A DNA stretch of 64,000 nt. Origin: Mucilaginibacter sabulilitoris. Lineage in GTDB: Bacteria; Bacteroidota; Bacteroidia; Sphingobacteriales; Sphingobacteriaceae. The stretch lies in contig NZ_CP139558.1 of assembly GCF_034262375.1 (NCBI RefSeq), forward strand, positions 2,418,001-2,482,000, in the 5' to 3' direction. Of the stretch, positions 8,621 through 17,680 are shown one piece after another. The translations under genes and the position numbers were made by a program. Every line of letters begins with the position of its first letter. Positions within the stretch are counted from its first letter, which is position 1. Below the pieces are notes generated by a model. The model had not been told where the DNA came from and ran no database searches. It saw only the letters and a list, made by a program, of their open reading frames with translations.

Positions 8621-8688
8621 CGCAGCGAAGAATCTATTTTTGAACTTTACACATCTTAGAATAGATCCTTCGTTTCTCAGGACGACAT
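8621..8688. repeat. Right part of the interrupted dispersed palindrome (REP-like)
   Basis: GCGCAGCGAAGAATCTAT near the IS junction pairs imperfectly with ATAGATCCTTCG at 8661-8672 and on to GACGACAT ending at 8688. The missing outer part of the left arm is found at 7071-7082, on the other side of the IS. Confidence 0.75.
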
Positions 8689-8723
8689 TTAATTTGGAAA
8701 AACTACGATGATCTTTGTATGGA

Positions 8724-9380
8724 CTAATTAATCGCTGGTGCCGAAAATACGAAATGGGTAACCAGCTTATCAACCAGTATTAAGGAAGCTATTATAAGAG
8801 CAATGCCGGCAACTTCGTTGAGGCGGTGTACCAGCTTAACCGATATTTTGTCACGTAGTTTATTGGCGTAGAAGGCTTTGGTGGTATCCATGCCAAATTG
8901 AACAATTAATACAGTGGCAAACATCACAGCAATTTTAAAAGAGCGGTGTGCAACGCCTTCGTGAAATACGGTGCTGGCGGTACCGATAACTGTTATCCAA
9001 TGAAAAAGAAGGGTAGGGTTAAAAATGCACATTAAAAAACCCTTCAAAAAGTAACCCGCCCGGTTAATGCCCGATGGTACTTTATTTTCGTAATTAACTT
9101 CGCCCTTTTTAAACAGGTAGCGTACACCCACGCTAAATAGTATGATACTGCCGATTACGCCGGCCACGGTTTTTGCGTGATTGGAAATGTCAAAATACTG
9201 CGAACCAAATAGTATGGCGCCTACAAAAACCACGTCGCTGCAAACCACACCAAGAGCAAGGGCAACGCCCGCATGGAAGCCTTTCTCAATGCTGGTTTTA
9301 ATAAGAGCGAAAAAGACCGGGCCGGTCAGAAACGTCAACACTAATCCAATTCCTATACCCGAAATAATAGCTTCTATCAT
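8724..9380 (-). CDS. LysE/RhtB family translocator
   Basis: Inner-membrane exporter of the LysE superfamily, whose members export amino acids such as lysine, threonine or homoserine lactones. The 218-residue protein has about six hydrophobic helices and begins with the typical GIGIGLVLTFLTGPVFFALI segment, followed by GFHAGVALALGVVCSD, both conserved in LysE/RhtB proteins. It converges on the IS110 element and is divergent from the sugar transporter gene 171 bp away. The substrate cannot be predicted from the sequence. Confidence 0.9.
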   Translation of the reverse strand: MIEAIISGIGIGLVLTFLTGPVFFALIKTSIEKGFHAGVALALGVVCSDVVFVGAILFGSQYFDISNHAKTVAGVIGSIILFSVGVRYLFKKGEVNYENKVPSGINRAGYFLKGFLMCIFNPTLLFHWITVIGTASTVFHEGVAHRSFKIAVMFATVLIVQFGMDTTKAFYANKLRDKISVKLVHRLNEVAGIALIIASLILVDKLVTHFVFSAPAIN

Positions 9381-9551
9381 TAGTAAGGCTTATGTTCCAT
9401 ATTTTGAACCATGCGAATATGCAATTTTATCTCTTAAACAACGAAACTTAAAATTGTGATTTATTTAATTTGAAAAAGTATAACAACATTTACGAAAAAT
9501 GGATTATGTTTAGTGATTCAAAACATAATACTGCATAACCAAATCAAGAAA

Positions 9552-11183
9552 ATGGAACAAAACGAAAAAAAAAATTACAGCTCAGCACTATATACGCTGA
9601 TCACTGTATTTTTCTTCTGGGGCTTCTTAGCTGCATCAAATGGTATCTTCATACCATTTTGTAAAACACACTTTCACTTAACGCAATTTGAGTCTCAATT
9701 AATAGATTTTACCTTTTATGGAGGATATTTTATAGGCTCATTGATACTGTACTTTGCTTCACAGGCCAGTAAGGTTGATATCATGAATAAACTGGGTTAC
9801 AAAAACGGTATCATTTTAGGTTTGGTTATTTCTGCAGTTGGCGCATTAGGTATGATACCTGCCGTTGCCAGCGGCGCATTTGGTTTCATACTGGCAGTTT
9901 TCTTCATTATAGCGGTTGGTTTTTCCTTGCAGCAAACAGCAGCAAACCCTTTTGTGGTAGCCTTGGGGCCTGCAGAGACAGGTTCAAACCGTTTAAATTT
10001 TGCCGGTAGTATTAATAATATAGGTGCCTTGTTAGGGCCAATTGTTGTTAGCGTGGTATTATTCGGTACCGCAAATTCTGAGGTTAAGCCCGAGGTTAAA
10101 ATATCGTCAATCAATAACCTTTATTATATGCTGGCAGCCTTATTTATTGCTGTAGCTATATTCTTCTGGTTCTCTAACTTGCCAAAAGTTACGAGCGATG
10201 AAAAAATTGAATCGAGCAAAAAAGCTAACACACCCTTATTTATCATTTTTATAGCGTTCCTGTTGATCCTGGCTGCCGATCCGTTAAGCAAGGCTATAGG
10301 TATACCAAGCCAGTATTTTGTATATGCCTCTCTGGCTATTATATTATTTACCCTCGTTGGGACAATTTTCGCTGCAAAAAGCAGCAAGGAAGGCTGGGGT
10401 GCAATGCAATACCCGCAGTTGATTTTGGGTATGATTGCTATTTTTACTTATGTAGGTACCGAGGTTACTATTCAAAGTAATATGGGTTCTTTATTAAAAA
10501 CACCGGAGTTTGGTTCGTTCAATGAATCGGATATCGCGCCGTACATCTCCCTGTACTGGGGTAGTTTAATGATTGGTCGTTTTGCAGGTTCTATCGGCGC
10601 TTTTGATCTTGCTAAAACAACTAAATACATTTTATATATCATTGTTCCGTTTGTTGCATTTGGTTTAGTATTGCTTGTAAACGCCGTAACGGGTGTAAAC
10701 GTAAGCAATCTTTACACTTATGCTATATGTGTGGCGGTGCTTATTGTAGCATTCTTTATCGGTCAGCAAAAGCCAACCCGTACCTTATCGGTATTGGGTT
10801 TATTGGGTGTTGCCTTTATGCTGATAGGTTTATTTACAACAGGTATAGTAGCCACTTTCGCTTTCATTAGCGGCGGTTTATGCTGCTCTATTATGTGGCC
10901 ATCTATATTTTCATTAGCTATTACCGGTTTGGGTAAATATACCAGCCAGGGTTCGGCATTTTTAATTATGATGATCCTGGGCGGTTCTATAATACCACCA
11001 CTACAAGGTAAAATAGCCGATGGCAGCAACGATCTGGTAAAAGGTATGAGCGGTATCCACTTCTCGTACATTGTTCCGGTATTAGGGTTTGCATACCTCG
11101 CATACTTTGCCTGGAAAGTAAGCCGCGAACTGCGCAGCCAGGGTATTGACCTTGACCATGTTGAAGTACAAGGCGGACATTAA
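9552..11183 (+). CDS. Sugar transporter of the MFS, FucP/GluP type
   Basis: Proton- or sodium-driven sugar uptake carrier. [19 protein letters not shown], then GGYFIGSLI and the loop [20 protein letters not shown] are characteristic of the FucP/GluP branch of the major facilitator superfamily. At 543 residues it is longer than classical FucP (~440), with extra helices in the middle (residues ~225-300). The start chosen is the ATG at 9552 ([11 protein letters not shown]); a GTG at 9513 is in frame but adds a poorly conserved leader. Fucose, galactose or glucose are possible substrates. No sugar-catabolic genes lie alongside. Confidence 0.88.
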   Translation: MEQNEKKNYSSALYTLITVFFFWGFLAASNGIFIPFCKTHFHLTQFESQLIDFTFYGGYFIGSLILYFASQASKVDIMNKLGYKNGIILGLVISAVGALGMIPAVASGAFGFILAVFFIIAVGFSLQQTAANPFVVALGPAETGSNRLNFAGSINNIGALLGPIVVSVVLFGTANSEVKPEVKISSINNLYYMLAALFIAVAIFFWFSNLPKVTSDEKIESSKKANTPLFIIFIAFLLILAADPLSKAIGIPSQYFVYASLAIILFTLVGTIFAAKSSKEGWGAMQYPQLILGMIAIFTYVGTEVTIQSNMGSLLKTPEFGSFNESDIAPYISLYWGSLMIGRFAGSIGAFDLAKTTKYILYIIVPFVAFGLVLLVNAVTGVNVSNLYTYAICVAVLIVAFFIGQQKPTRTLSVLGLLGVAFMLIGLFTTGIVATFAFISGGLCCSIMWPSIFSLAITGLGKYTSQGSAFLIMMILGGSIIPPLQGKIADGSNDLVKGMSGIHFSYIVPVLGFAYLAYFAWKVSRELRSQGIDLDHVEVQGGH

Positions 11184-11204
11184 TATTTTGCAAGTCATTT
11201 GATC

Positions 11205-11246
11205 ATTGGGTCATTAGGTCATTTTTAAATGAAGTAATGACCCAAT
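11205..11246. repeat. Palindromic intergenic repeat
   Basis: ATTGGGTCATTA (11205-11216) and TAATGACCCAAT (11235-11246) form a perfect 12-bp inverted repeat with further inner pairing (TCATTT/AAATGA). It lies just after the sugar transporter gene. It could end transcription, though there is no T tract. Confidence 0.6.
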
Positions 11247-11272
11247 GCCATTAATGAGGTAACCACTTATTT

Positions 11273-11725
11273 ATGAAACCAAGTTTCGATAACATATTTA
11301 TGAACCTGGCCACTGACCTGGCTAAGCGTTCACACTGCGTTAAGGCACAGGTAGGGGCCGTGCTGGTGCGCGATACCCGTATCATTTCTATAGGTTATAA
11401 CGGACCACCGGCGCATACCCACAATTGCGACGAGGAATGGCCTGCCACAGGTTGCCCGCGCGATTCTAAAGGCAGCTGCTCACTGGCACTGCATGCCGAA
11501 GAGAATGCCATATTATATGCAGTAAAGAACGGAGCGCGGCTGGAAGGCGCTACATTGTACACCACCCTGTCGCCTTGCTTACCTTGTGCAAGGCTCATAT
11601 TTTCTGCAGGCATTACACATGTTTATTTTGATAAATCATACGCCGAGTATAAAGGCCTTGCAAGCGACGAAGGGGTTGATTTTTTAAATCACTTTGGCGT
11701 TAAGGCAGAAAAATTCATAGGGTGA
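11273..11725 (+). CDS. dCMP deaminase family protein (ComEB-like)
   Basis: Zinc-dependent cytidine/deoxycytidylate deaminase; the dCMP enzyme makes dUMP for thymidylate synthesis. The 150-residue protein has the zinc motif LHAEENAI (His and catalytic Glu) and SPCLPCARLI (two Cys ligands). The extra Cys/His cluster HTHNCDEEW...GCPR is typical of dCMP deaminases and not of tRNA or cytosine deaminases. GAVLVRDTRIISIGYNG is also conserved. It stands 89 bp after the sugar transporter, probably with its own promoter. Confidence 0.88.
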   Translation: MKPSFDNIFMNLATDLAKRSHCVKAQVGAVLVRDTRIISIGYNGPPAHTHNCDEEWPATGCPRDSKGSCSLALHAEENAILYAVKNGARLEGATLYTTLSPCLPCARLIFSAGITHVYFDKSYAEYKGLASDEGVDFLNHFGVKAEKFIG

Positions 11726-11782
11726 TAATCTGTCCGCTTAATCATTATTAATAATTTCTTAAAAACAGAGTTTGTATTTATT

Positions 11783-11819
11783 ATCAAATATTTATTTATT
11801 TTTATAATAAATATTTGAT
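11783..11819. promoter_or_regulatory. Perfect 14-bp AT-rich inverted repeat just before a start codon
   Basis: ATCAAATATTTATT (11783-11796) and AATAAATATTTGAT (11806-11819) are exact reverse complements around nine bases. The second arm ends five bases before the ATG at 11825. It could be a protein-binding operator or an mRNA hairpin covering the ribosome site. Confidence 0.6.
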
Positions 11820-11824
11820 CTGAT

Positions 11825-12457
11825 ATGAAAAAGTGCCTGATTTTCATTTTTGCTATTTGTAGCTTTTTCACAATTTCATGCAGCAGCACCAGACTCGTTT
11901 CATCATGGTCATTGCCGGGAGCCACAGCTCACCAATATAAAAAGGTATTGGTTATTGGCTTAACAGGCGCCAAAGATCGTGAAATAAGGGAAAGTGTTGA
12001 AAATGCGGTTGCTAAAAAAATTAATGAGTATAATATTAATGCCGAAACGGCCAGCAGCAAATATGGTCCGCGTACATTCCAAAATATGAGCGATGAGGAA
12101 GCTACTAAATTGGTGAAGGACGATGGATTTGACGGGATAATAATCCTGGCATTACTTGATAAGAATAAGGAACAAAGCTATACCCCCGGCAGGATCAGCC
12201 GCACACCTTACGCCATTGTGCGTAGCCGCTGGACAAGAAATTATCGTGTTTTGTATGATCGCGTTTATACACCAGGGTATTATACCACGTCAACCAGCTA
12301 CGAGCTGGAAGCTAATTTTTATGATGCAGATAAGAACGAGCTCCAATATTCGGCCCAGGTAAGATCTTTTGACCCTGGGTCGGCCGCGGCATTGTCTTCT
12401 GATTTTAGCAAAGCTATTATTGATGATATGGTTAATAAAGGTCTTATCGCAAAATAA
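11825..12457 (+). CDS. Hypothetical lipoprotein
   Basis: Family not recognised with confidence. The 210-residue protein starts with a lipoprotein signal (MKKCLIFIFAICSFFTISC, lipobox around Cys19), so it should be anchored in the outer or inner membrane and face the periplasm. Residues ~35-110 resemble an alpha/beta fold (VLVIGLTGAKDREIRESVE, then GFDGIIILALLDKNKE), with a Tyr-rich stretch following and a beta-rich end. The pattern recalls DUF4136-like lipoproteins, but this is only a suggestion. A strong inverted repeat precedes it; it converges with cmk 27 bp away. Confidence 0.75.
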   Translation: MKKCLIFIFAICSFFTISCSSTRLVSSWSLPGATAHQYKKVLVIGLTGAKDREIRESVENAVAKKINEYNINAETASSKYGPRTFQNMSDEEATKLVKDDGFDGIIILALLDKNKEQSYTPGRISRTPYAIVRSRWTRNYRVLYDRVYTPGYYTTSTSYELEANFYDADKNELQYSAQVRSFDPGSAAALSSDFSKAIIDDMVNKGLIAK

Positions 12458-12484
12458 TAAGGCCAAGCCCTCAATCCGCTTATC

Positions 12485-13159
12485 TTAGGTCATAAATGGT
12501 TTTATCTTTTCCAGCGCAAACTCAAGTTGCTGCTCGGGGGTAAGATTGGTGTTATCCAATATTATGGCATCCTCGGCCCTTACAAGCGGACTTTCTTCCC
12601 GTGTGGTATCCTGATAATCGCGATGTGCAATGTTCTCAAATACCTCTTCTAACGTAATGTCAGGGTTTTTATCGAAGATCTCTTTATAACGGCGTTCTGC
12701 CCGTACCTTTGGGTCGGCGGTCATGAATATTTTAAGCGAGGCATTAGGAAAAACCGTTGTGCCAATATCGCGGCCATCCATCACTATATTTTTGGAGTCG
12801 CCCATACGTTGCTGCTGTTTTACCATTTCCTTACGAACCTCCCGAATGGCAGATACTTCACTTACCTTTTCAGACACGGGCATCAAACGTATCTCGTCAG
12901 ATACTTCTTCGCCATTTAGGGTAATGTGCGTCTGGTAATCACGGGAGTGAAAATTGAGGTGGATGTTTTTCAATGCTTCGGCAATTTGCTCATGGTTGTG
13001 CACGTCAATACTGTTGCGTAAAAAGTAGAGCGCAACAGCCCGGTACATGGCGCCGCTGTCTACATATATAAAATGAAGTTTTTTAGCTAAAGCTTTGGCC
13101 AGTGTGCTTTTACCGCATGATGAATAGCCATCAATTGCCACTACAATGTTCTTATTCAT
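12485..13159 (-). CDS. cmk: Cytidylate kinase
   Basis: Phosphorylates CMP/dCMP to the diphosphates with ATP, a core step of pyrimidine salvage and supply. The 224-residue protein begins with the P-loop AIDGYSSCGKST, then YVDSGAMYRAVALYFL; VMDGRDIGTTVFP is the conserved substrate-binding segment, and RAERRYKE and RDYQDTTREESPL are the lid and Asp/Arg motifs. It is full length with no odd insertions. A TATTTTTG box (13176-13183) lies 16 nt upstream on its strand. Confidence 0.96.
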   Translation of the reverse strand: MNKNIVVAIDGYSSCGKSTLAKALAKKLHFIYVDSGAMYRAVALYFLRNSIDVHNHEQIAEALKNIHLNFHSRDYQTHITLNGEEVSDEIRLMPVSEKVSEVSAIREVRKEMVKQQQRMGDSKNIVMDGRDIGTTVFPNASLKIFMTADPKVRAERRYKEIFDKNPDITLEEVFENIAHRDYQDTTREESPLVRAEDAIILDNTNLTPEQQLEFALEKIKPFMT

Positions 13160-13175
13160 AGACGTGTCTAAAATA

Positions 13176-13183
13176 CAAAAATA
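13176..13183 (-). promoter_or_regulatory. -7 promoter box of cmk
   Basis: TATTTTTG on the minus strand matches TAnnTTTG and ends 16 nt before the cmk ATG. No clear -33 TTG was seen. Confidence 0.55.
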
Positions 13184-13313
13184 TGTGAATGGTTAGTTAT
13201 TGATATTTGAGTTGATTAGGGCAGTTACAGCTGAGCTACTTAGGCAGAGTGATTGCTGAATTATTCGTTGCTGCTGTGTTCAATCTATCACTCACCGGGT
13301 CAACCAAAATTAT

Positions 13314-13321
13314 TACTTTTG
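13314..13321 (+). promoter_or_regulatory. -7 promoter box abutting the arfB start
   Basis: TACTTTTG ends four bases before the ATG at 13326, so transcription should begin at or next to the start codon. Confidence 0.6.
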
Positions 13322-13325
13322 AAGA

Positions 13326-13733
13326 ATGAACCTTATAAAATCTGATCTTCAAAAGGAAGTTACTTATAAAACATCGCGCAGCGGTGGCAAAGGCGGTCAA
13401 AATGTAAATAAGGTATCGAGCAAGGTTGAACTTTTATTTAATATAGATACTTCGGGATTATTTGCCGAAGAAGAGAAGCTGCTGCTGGCAAATAAACTAC
13501 AGAACCGGTTAAATAAGGATGGTTTTGTTCAGGTAATTTGTGATGAGGAACGCAGTCAGTATCTCAATAAAGAAAAAGCCATAGACAGGCTGATAATCCT
13601 GTTAACCCGGGCGCTGCTAAAGCCAAAGGTACGCAAGCCCACCAAAGTAAGTAAAGCTGCTAAAGCAGCCCGGCTGGAGAATAAAAAGAAACAGTCGGCA
13701 AAAAAGGAGAGCCGGAGAGCTGCGTTTGATTAA
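13326..13733 (+). CDS. arfB: Alternative ribosome-rescue peptidyl-tRNA hydrolase
   Basis: Releases nascent chains from ribosomes stalled without a stop codon. The 135-residue protein has the class I release-factor catalytic loop GGKGGQNVNKVSSKVEL (GGQ at about residues 23-25) and lacks the codon-recognition domains of full release factors. The C-terminal tail is very basic (KVSKAAKAARLENKKKQ), which in this family enters the empty mRNA channel. It is divergent from cmk and probably leaderless. It converges with the LpxR-like gene after 27 bp. Confidence 0.94.
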   Translation: MNLIKSDLQKEVTYKTSRSGGKGGQNVNKVSSKVELLFNIDTSGLFAEEEKLLLANKLQNRLNKDGFVQVICDEERSQYLNKEKAIDRLIILLTRALLKPKVRKPTKVSKAAKAARLENKKKQSAKKESRRAAFD

Positions 13734-13760
13734 ATAACAGCTATGCCATCCGCACCCCTG

Positions 13761-14720
13761 TTATTTAAACTTATATGCACCCGTCAGGCTGCCCCACTGA
13801 TGTGACCTTAGCATTTTTTCTACTTCGCGGGTGTGGAATATGGCGGCAATGTCAAACGTAAAACGATTGGTAGAAACACCTATACCCACCTGCTGACTAA
13901 ATACAAATGGTTTTTTAGTTAGGGTTACCTCCAGATGGTTTGGATCAGGGGTTTTGTTAAGCAGGCTCCCTTGTATAGTGGCATCATAAAGCACGCCATT
14001 GGCCTGCGGTTTGTAATAAAAGAACAATTCGTGAGTATGCAGGTTTCCAGTTTGGTCAGCATCAGATACGGTGCTTTGTGTACTTACCGAATTAAATAGC
14101 TGGTTAAAAATACCTAAACGCACAAGTGGTCCCAGCCCGGCGCCTGTAAAACCATTGCCCAGATTGGCATACGAAGTAAAGCTTATATCAACCCATGATG
14201 CACGGGCCAGCAGTTTGTTATATTCGGCACCAAGGTTAAGTTGTACATTGTTCCTTACCTGGTATTGCCAGCCATTTAAATGATAAAACCCAAAAGTATT
14301 ATGAATAAGCTTTTGCACAGGCTCACCGCCCGCAGCCGGACCTACAATACCTAACTGCGCGCTTAATTTAATATTACTTTCATTTTTATACAACAGGTTA
14401 AGCGTTGAACCTATATATGAATAGGCGGCAAAAGGCCTGTCAATATAGGTAGGATCGGGTACATAGCCCGATTGGGCGTTGTACATTTTTTGTCCTATCT
14501 CAAAACCCAATACCTTATTTTGCAGGTTGTTTTCGGTTTCATTGATTTTTAAGCCCTTGCGTAAATAAAAGAAGATTCCGTTGGTATAATACCTGTCAGA
14601 ACCCTGGCCCAGGAAAGAATCATTGTCTGATTGTATAGCAAATTCGTGACTGCGCGTTTGAGCAAATAATGTGATAGTACCAAACAGGCATAATAGTGTA
14701 AGGAATAGTTTATTAAACAT
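13761..14720 (-). CDS. LpxR-like outer-membrane lipid A deacylase family protein
   Basis: Predicted 319-residue outer-membrane beta-barrel of the LpxR family (DUF2219), whose studied members remove the 3'-acyloxyacyl group of lipid A. A signal peptide (MFNKLFLTLLCLFGTITLFAQ) precedes the family signature IQSDNDSFLGQGSDRYYTNG, which holds the conserved Asn/Asp and Thr-Asn residues near the active site. The rest alternates as expected for barrel strands and ends in an aromatic/basic residue run (YKFK). The start at 14720 is chosen because it begins directly with the signal peptide; longer frames add 25 poor residues. Activity on lipid A is not shown here. Confidence 0.85.
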   Translation of the reverse strand: MFNKLFLTLLCLFGTITLFAQTRSHEFAIQSDNDSFLGQGSDRYYTNGIFFYLRKGLKINETENNLQNKVLGFEIGQKMYNAQSGYVPDPTYIDRPFAAYSYIGSTLNLLYKNESNIKLSAQLGIVGPAAGGEPVQKLIHNTFGFYHLNGWQYQVRNNVQLNLGAEYNKLLARASWVDISFTSYANLGNGFTGAGLGPLVRLGIFNQLFNSVSTQSTVSDADQTGNLHTHELFFYYKPQANGVLYDATIQGSLLNKTPDPNHLEVTLTKKPFVFSQQVGIGVSTNRFTFDIAAIFHTREVEKMLRSHQWGSLTGAYKFK

Positions 14721-14778
14721 TAGGTGATTAAATATTATATATGTGCGCCTAATATAAAAAAATTGAGCTGATTTGTAA

Positions 14779-14795
14779 GTGCACAAAATGTGCAC
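14779..14795. promoter_or_regulatory. Short perfect palindrome upstream of the LpxR-like gene
   Basis: GTGCACA and TGTGCAC flank three bases. The site lies 59 bp upstream of the LpxR-like start codon, so it could be an operator; nothing else supports this. Confidence 0.35.
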
Positions 14796-14799
14796 AAAA

Positions 14800-14838
14800 A
14801 AAACAGGGGACTAAATTTTACTTTAAATCCCCCGTTTT
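14800..14838 (-). terminator. Intrinsic terminator after lon
   Basis: AAAC-GGGG on one side pairs with CCCC-GTTT on the other around an AT-rich inner part that can also pair, and both flanks carry A/T runs (T run at 14834-14841 on the plus strand, A run at 14796-14803). On the lon strand the T run follows the stem. Confidence 0.7.
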
Positions 14839-14839
14839 T

Positions 14840-17314
14840 TTAATTTAAGACCGCTTTTTCTTCTTCTTTGACGGTAAGATCAAGCGGGTTGGTTACTTTT
14901 TCATTTAAAAGGGCAAGATTGATAACCTCGCGCATATCACTTACATAATGAAATTTAAGGTCCCTGATATAGTCTTCCTTAATTTCCAGGATATCCTTTT
15001 GGTTTGATTTGCATAAAATAATTTCCTTGATATTGGCACGTTTTGCAGCCAGTATTTTTTCTTTAATGCCGCCAACTGCTAAAACGCGTCCACGCAAGGT
15101 GATCTCGCCGGTCATGGCCAGGTTCGGTTTCACCTTACGTTGCGTAAAGGCAGATGTTAGGGCTGTAAGCATAGTTATACCTGCCGATGGGCCATCCTTA
15201 GGTGTAGCGCCGGCTGGTACGTGCACATGTACATCCCACAAATCAAAAAGCTTTGGATTAATGCCAAAATCAACGGCATGTGCACGCAGATAGGCTAGGG
15301 CAATAGTTACTGATTCTTTCATTACATCACCGAGGCTGCCGGTCAGGGTTAAGCGGCCCTTACCGGGGCTTAAACTGGCTTCAATGAACAGGATATCGCC
15401 GCCAACTGATGTCCAGGCCAGGCCTGTCACAACACCAGCAACATCATTGCCTTCATAAAGGTCCTTATCAAATATAGGGGCTCCCAGTATTTTTTCAATA
15501 TCCTTTTTGTTTACCGATGGGTTGTATTCCTCTTCCATGGCTATGTTTTTAGCCACTCCGCGAACTACTGAACCTATTTTTTTCTCCAGCGAGCGTACAC
15601 CCGATTCACGGGTATAGTCAACTATAACCTTTTCAAGTACGTCGGTTTTAAGGCTTACATCTTTTAATTTGAGGCCATGAGCTTCGCGTTGTTTTGGTAA
15701 CAAGTGCTGTTTGGCTATCTCAATTTTTTCTTCAATGGTATAGCCGTTCACTTCAATTATCTCCATCCTGTCCAGCAGGGCAGGTTGTATACTGCTCAGT
15801 GAATTGGCGGTTGCGATGAACATCACGTTCGACAGGTCGAAATCCATCTCTACATAATGATCATAAAAAGTGCTGTTTTGTTCAGGGTCAAGCACTTCCA
15901 GCAAGGCGGATGATGGATCGCCCCTGAAGTCATTACCTACTTTGTCAATTTCGTCTAATATAAATACCGGGTTGGCGGCGCCTGCCTTTTTTACCGATTG
16001 TATGATACGGCCGGGCATTGCGCCAATATAGGTTTTGCGATGGCCGCGTATTTCGGCCTCATCGCGGATACCACCCAGGGCCATACGTACATATTTGCGG
16101 CCGAGCGCTTTAGCTATTGATTTGCCTAAAGATGTTTTGCCAACTCCCGGAGGGCCCACTAAACAAAGTATAGGGGCTTTCATATCATGCTTTAATTTAA
16201 GCACAGCCAGGTATTCAATAATGCGTTGTTTTACTTTGTCTAAACCAAAATGGTCTTTATCAAGCACTTTTTGTGCGCGCTTAAGGTCAAAATTGTCTTT
16301 GGTAAATTCATTCCAGGGCAGGTCGAGCAATAATTCGAGATAATTTATCTGCACCGAATAGTCCGCCGCCGCAGGGTTGGTGCGGGCCAGCTTTTCAAGC
16401 TCTTTGGCAAAATGTTCTTTTACTTCTTTAGCCCATTTCTTTTTCAGTGCCCGCTGGCGTAGGTTTTCAATCTCCAGATCGGGCGAACTGCCGCCAAGTT
16501 CCTCCTGTATGGTTTTTAACTGCTGATTTAAAAAGTAGTCTCTTTGCTGTTTATCAAGATCAACCCGTACTTTGGTTTGAATCTGATTTTTAAGCTCCAG
16601 CATCTGCAAATCAAGCGTAAGGTGCTCCAGCACCAGGTTGGCCCTTTCACGCAGGTTGGCTACCTCCAGCAAATGCTGCTTGGCAGTCATATCGGCGTTC
16701 ATGTTTGATGATATGAAATTTATCAAAAACGAAGTGCTTTCAATATTGCGGATAGCTATACCTGCTTCGCTGGGGATATTTGGTGATAGCTGTATAATGT
16801 TCATGGCCATATCCTTTATGGATGATACCATGGCCTTAAATTCTTTGTCTTCTTTTGCCTTAATTTCTTTAAAAGGTTCAATAGTGGCCTTTATGTAAGG
16901 CTCACTTTGTACTTCTTCCTTTAAAAAGAAACGTTTTTTCCCTTGGATGATAACGGTAGTATTACCATCGGGCATTTGCAGCATTTTTATGATGAGCGCT
17001 ATGGTTCCAACTTTATTCAGTTGGTCAAAATTAGGGTCTTCAATCCCCACATCCTGTTGCGAAACCACCCCAATAATGCGACTGCCTTTGTTGGCGTCGC
17101 GAATAAGCTTAATTGATTTATCTCTGCCAACGGTTATTGGTATTACTACCCCCGGAAATAGAACTGTATTACGCAACGGCAATATAGACAATACCTCGGG
17201 CACCTCCTCGTTGTTCATTTCCTCTTCGTCTTCGGTTGACATAAGCGGAAAAAACTCAGAATCTTCGTTTATAACCGGTAAAGCATTTTTGAAATCAAAT
17301 GGATCAAAAGTCAT
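14840..17314 (-). CDS. lon: ATP-dependent protease Lon
   Basis: Cytoplasmic ATP-dependent serine protease for damaged and regulatory proteins. The 824-residue protein has the N-terminal substrate domain (residues ~35-240, LSILPLRNTVLFPGVV), a coiled middle, the AAA+ module with Walker A GPPGVGKTS and ALGGIRDEAEIRGHRKTYIG, and the C-terminal protease domain with catalytic Ser in PKDGPSAGIT and Lys in GGIKEKILAAKRA. It is full length. A weak box (TACCTTTA, 17381-17388 minus) and a hairpin (17354-17374) lie upstream in the likely leader. No CIRCE element was seen. Confidence 0.97.
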   Translation of the reverse strand: MTFDPFDFKNALPVINEDSEFFPLMSTEDEEEMNNEEVPEVLSILPLRNTVLFPGVVIPITVGRDKSIKLIRDANKGSRIIGVVSQQDVGIEDPNFDQLNKVGTIALIIKMLQMPDGNTTVIIQGKKRFFLKEEVQSEPYIKATIEPFKEIKAKEDKEFKAMVSSIKDMAMNIIQLSPNIPSEAGIAIRNIESTSFLINFISSNMNADMTAKQHLLEVANLRERANLVLEHLTLDLQMLELKNQIQTKVRVDLDKQQRDYFLNQQLKTIQEELGGSSPDLEIENLRQRALKKKWAKEVKEHFAKELEKLARTNPAAADYSVQINYLELLLDLPWNEFTKDNFDLKRAQKVLDKDHFGLDKVKQRIIEYLAVLKLKHDMKAPILCLVGPPGVGKTSLGKSIAKALGRKYVRMALGGIRDEAEIRGHRKTYIGAMPGRIIQSVKKAGAANPVFILDEIDKVGNDFRGDPSSALLEVLDPEQNSTFYDHYVEMDFDLSNVMFIATANSLSSIQPALLDRMEIIEVNGYTIEEKIEIAKQHLLPKQREAHGLKLKDVSLKTDVLEKVIVDYTRESGVRSLEKKIGSVVRGVAKNIAMEEEYNPSVNKKDIEKILGAPIFDKDLYEGNDVAGVVTGLAWTSVGGDILFIEASLSPGKGRLTLTGSLGDVMKESVTIALAYLRAHAVDFGINPKLFDLWDVHVHVPAGATPKDGPSAGITMLTALTSAFTQRKVKPNLAMTGEITLRGRVLAVGGIKEKILAAKRANIKEIILCKSNQKDILEIKEDYIRDLKFHYVSDMREVINLALLNEKVTNPLDLTVKEEEKAVLN

Positions 17315-17680
17315 TAATTATGTTTTATGTATAGAAAAAACCGTCATGTTGTCAGCCTCAGCAATTGCGAGGCTATTAAATAAAGGTAAAATTGTAGTAA
17401 ATACCTTTTCAGTACTATGTTTCAAGAGCTGTGCCAAGTTATGCTAATAATTTTTAACAAGCAATTTGGCAGTGCAATAGTTTGACTATATGGGTATTGC
17501 AATTAGTCAGCATGTTTTTAAATAAAAAATAATTTATTGATAAAGATGAAAAAAAGTCATACTATAGTACCCTGAAATTTACGAAAAACAATATTTTTTT
17601 TATAAAAACATTGTTTGGCATAATAATTTGATACAATGTTAGTTAATGTTATACCGTTATTGTTTCACTACTAAGCGCAA
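17315..17680. other. Intergenic region between divergent lon and TPR gene
   Basis: AT-rich, no coding potential seen. On the lon side it holds an inverted repeat, AGCCTC (17354-17359) and GAGGCT (17369-17374) around AGCAATTGC, and a TACCTTTA box at 17388-17381 on the minus strand. The 9-base spacer recalls CIRCE geometry, but the sequence is not CIRCE. The right half (17440-17680) shows A/T runs and nothing I can name. Confidence 0.45.

Noticed and set aside
13761..14795. A longer start for the LpxR-like protein
   Set aside because: The 25 extra residues lie before a clear signal peptide at 14720 and overlap the palindrome and terminator region.
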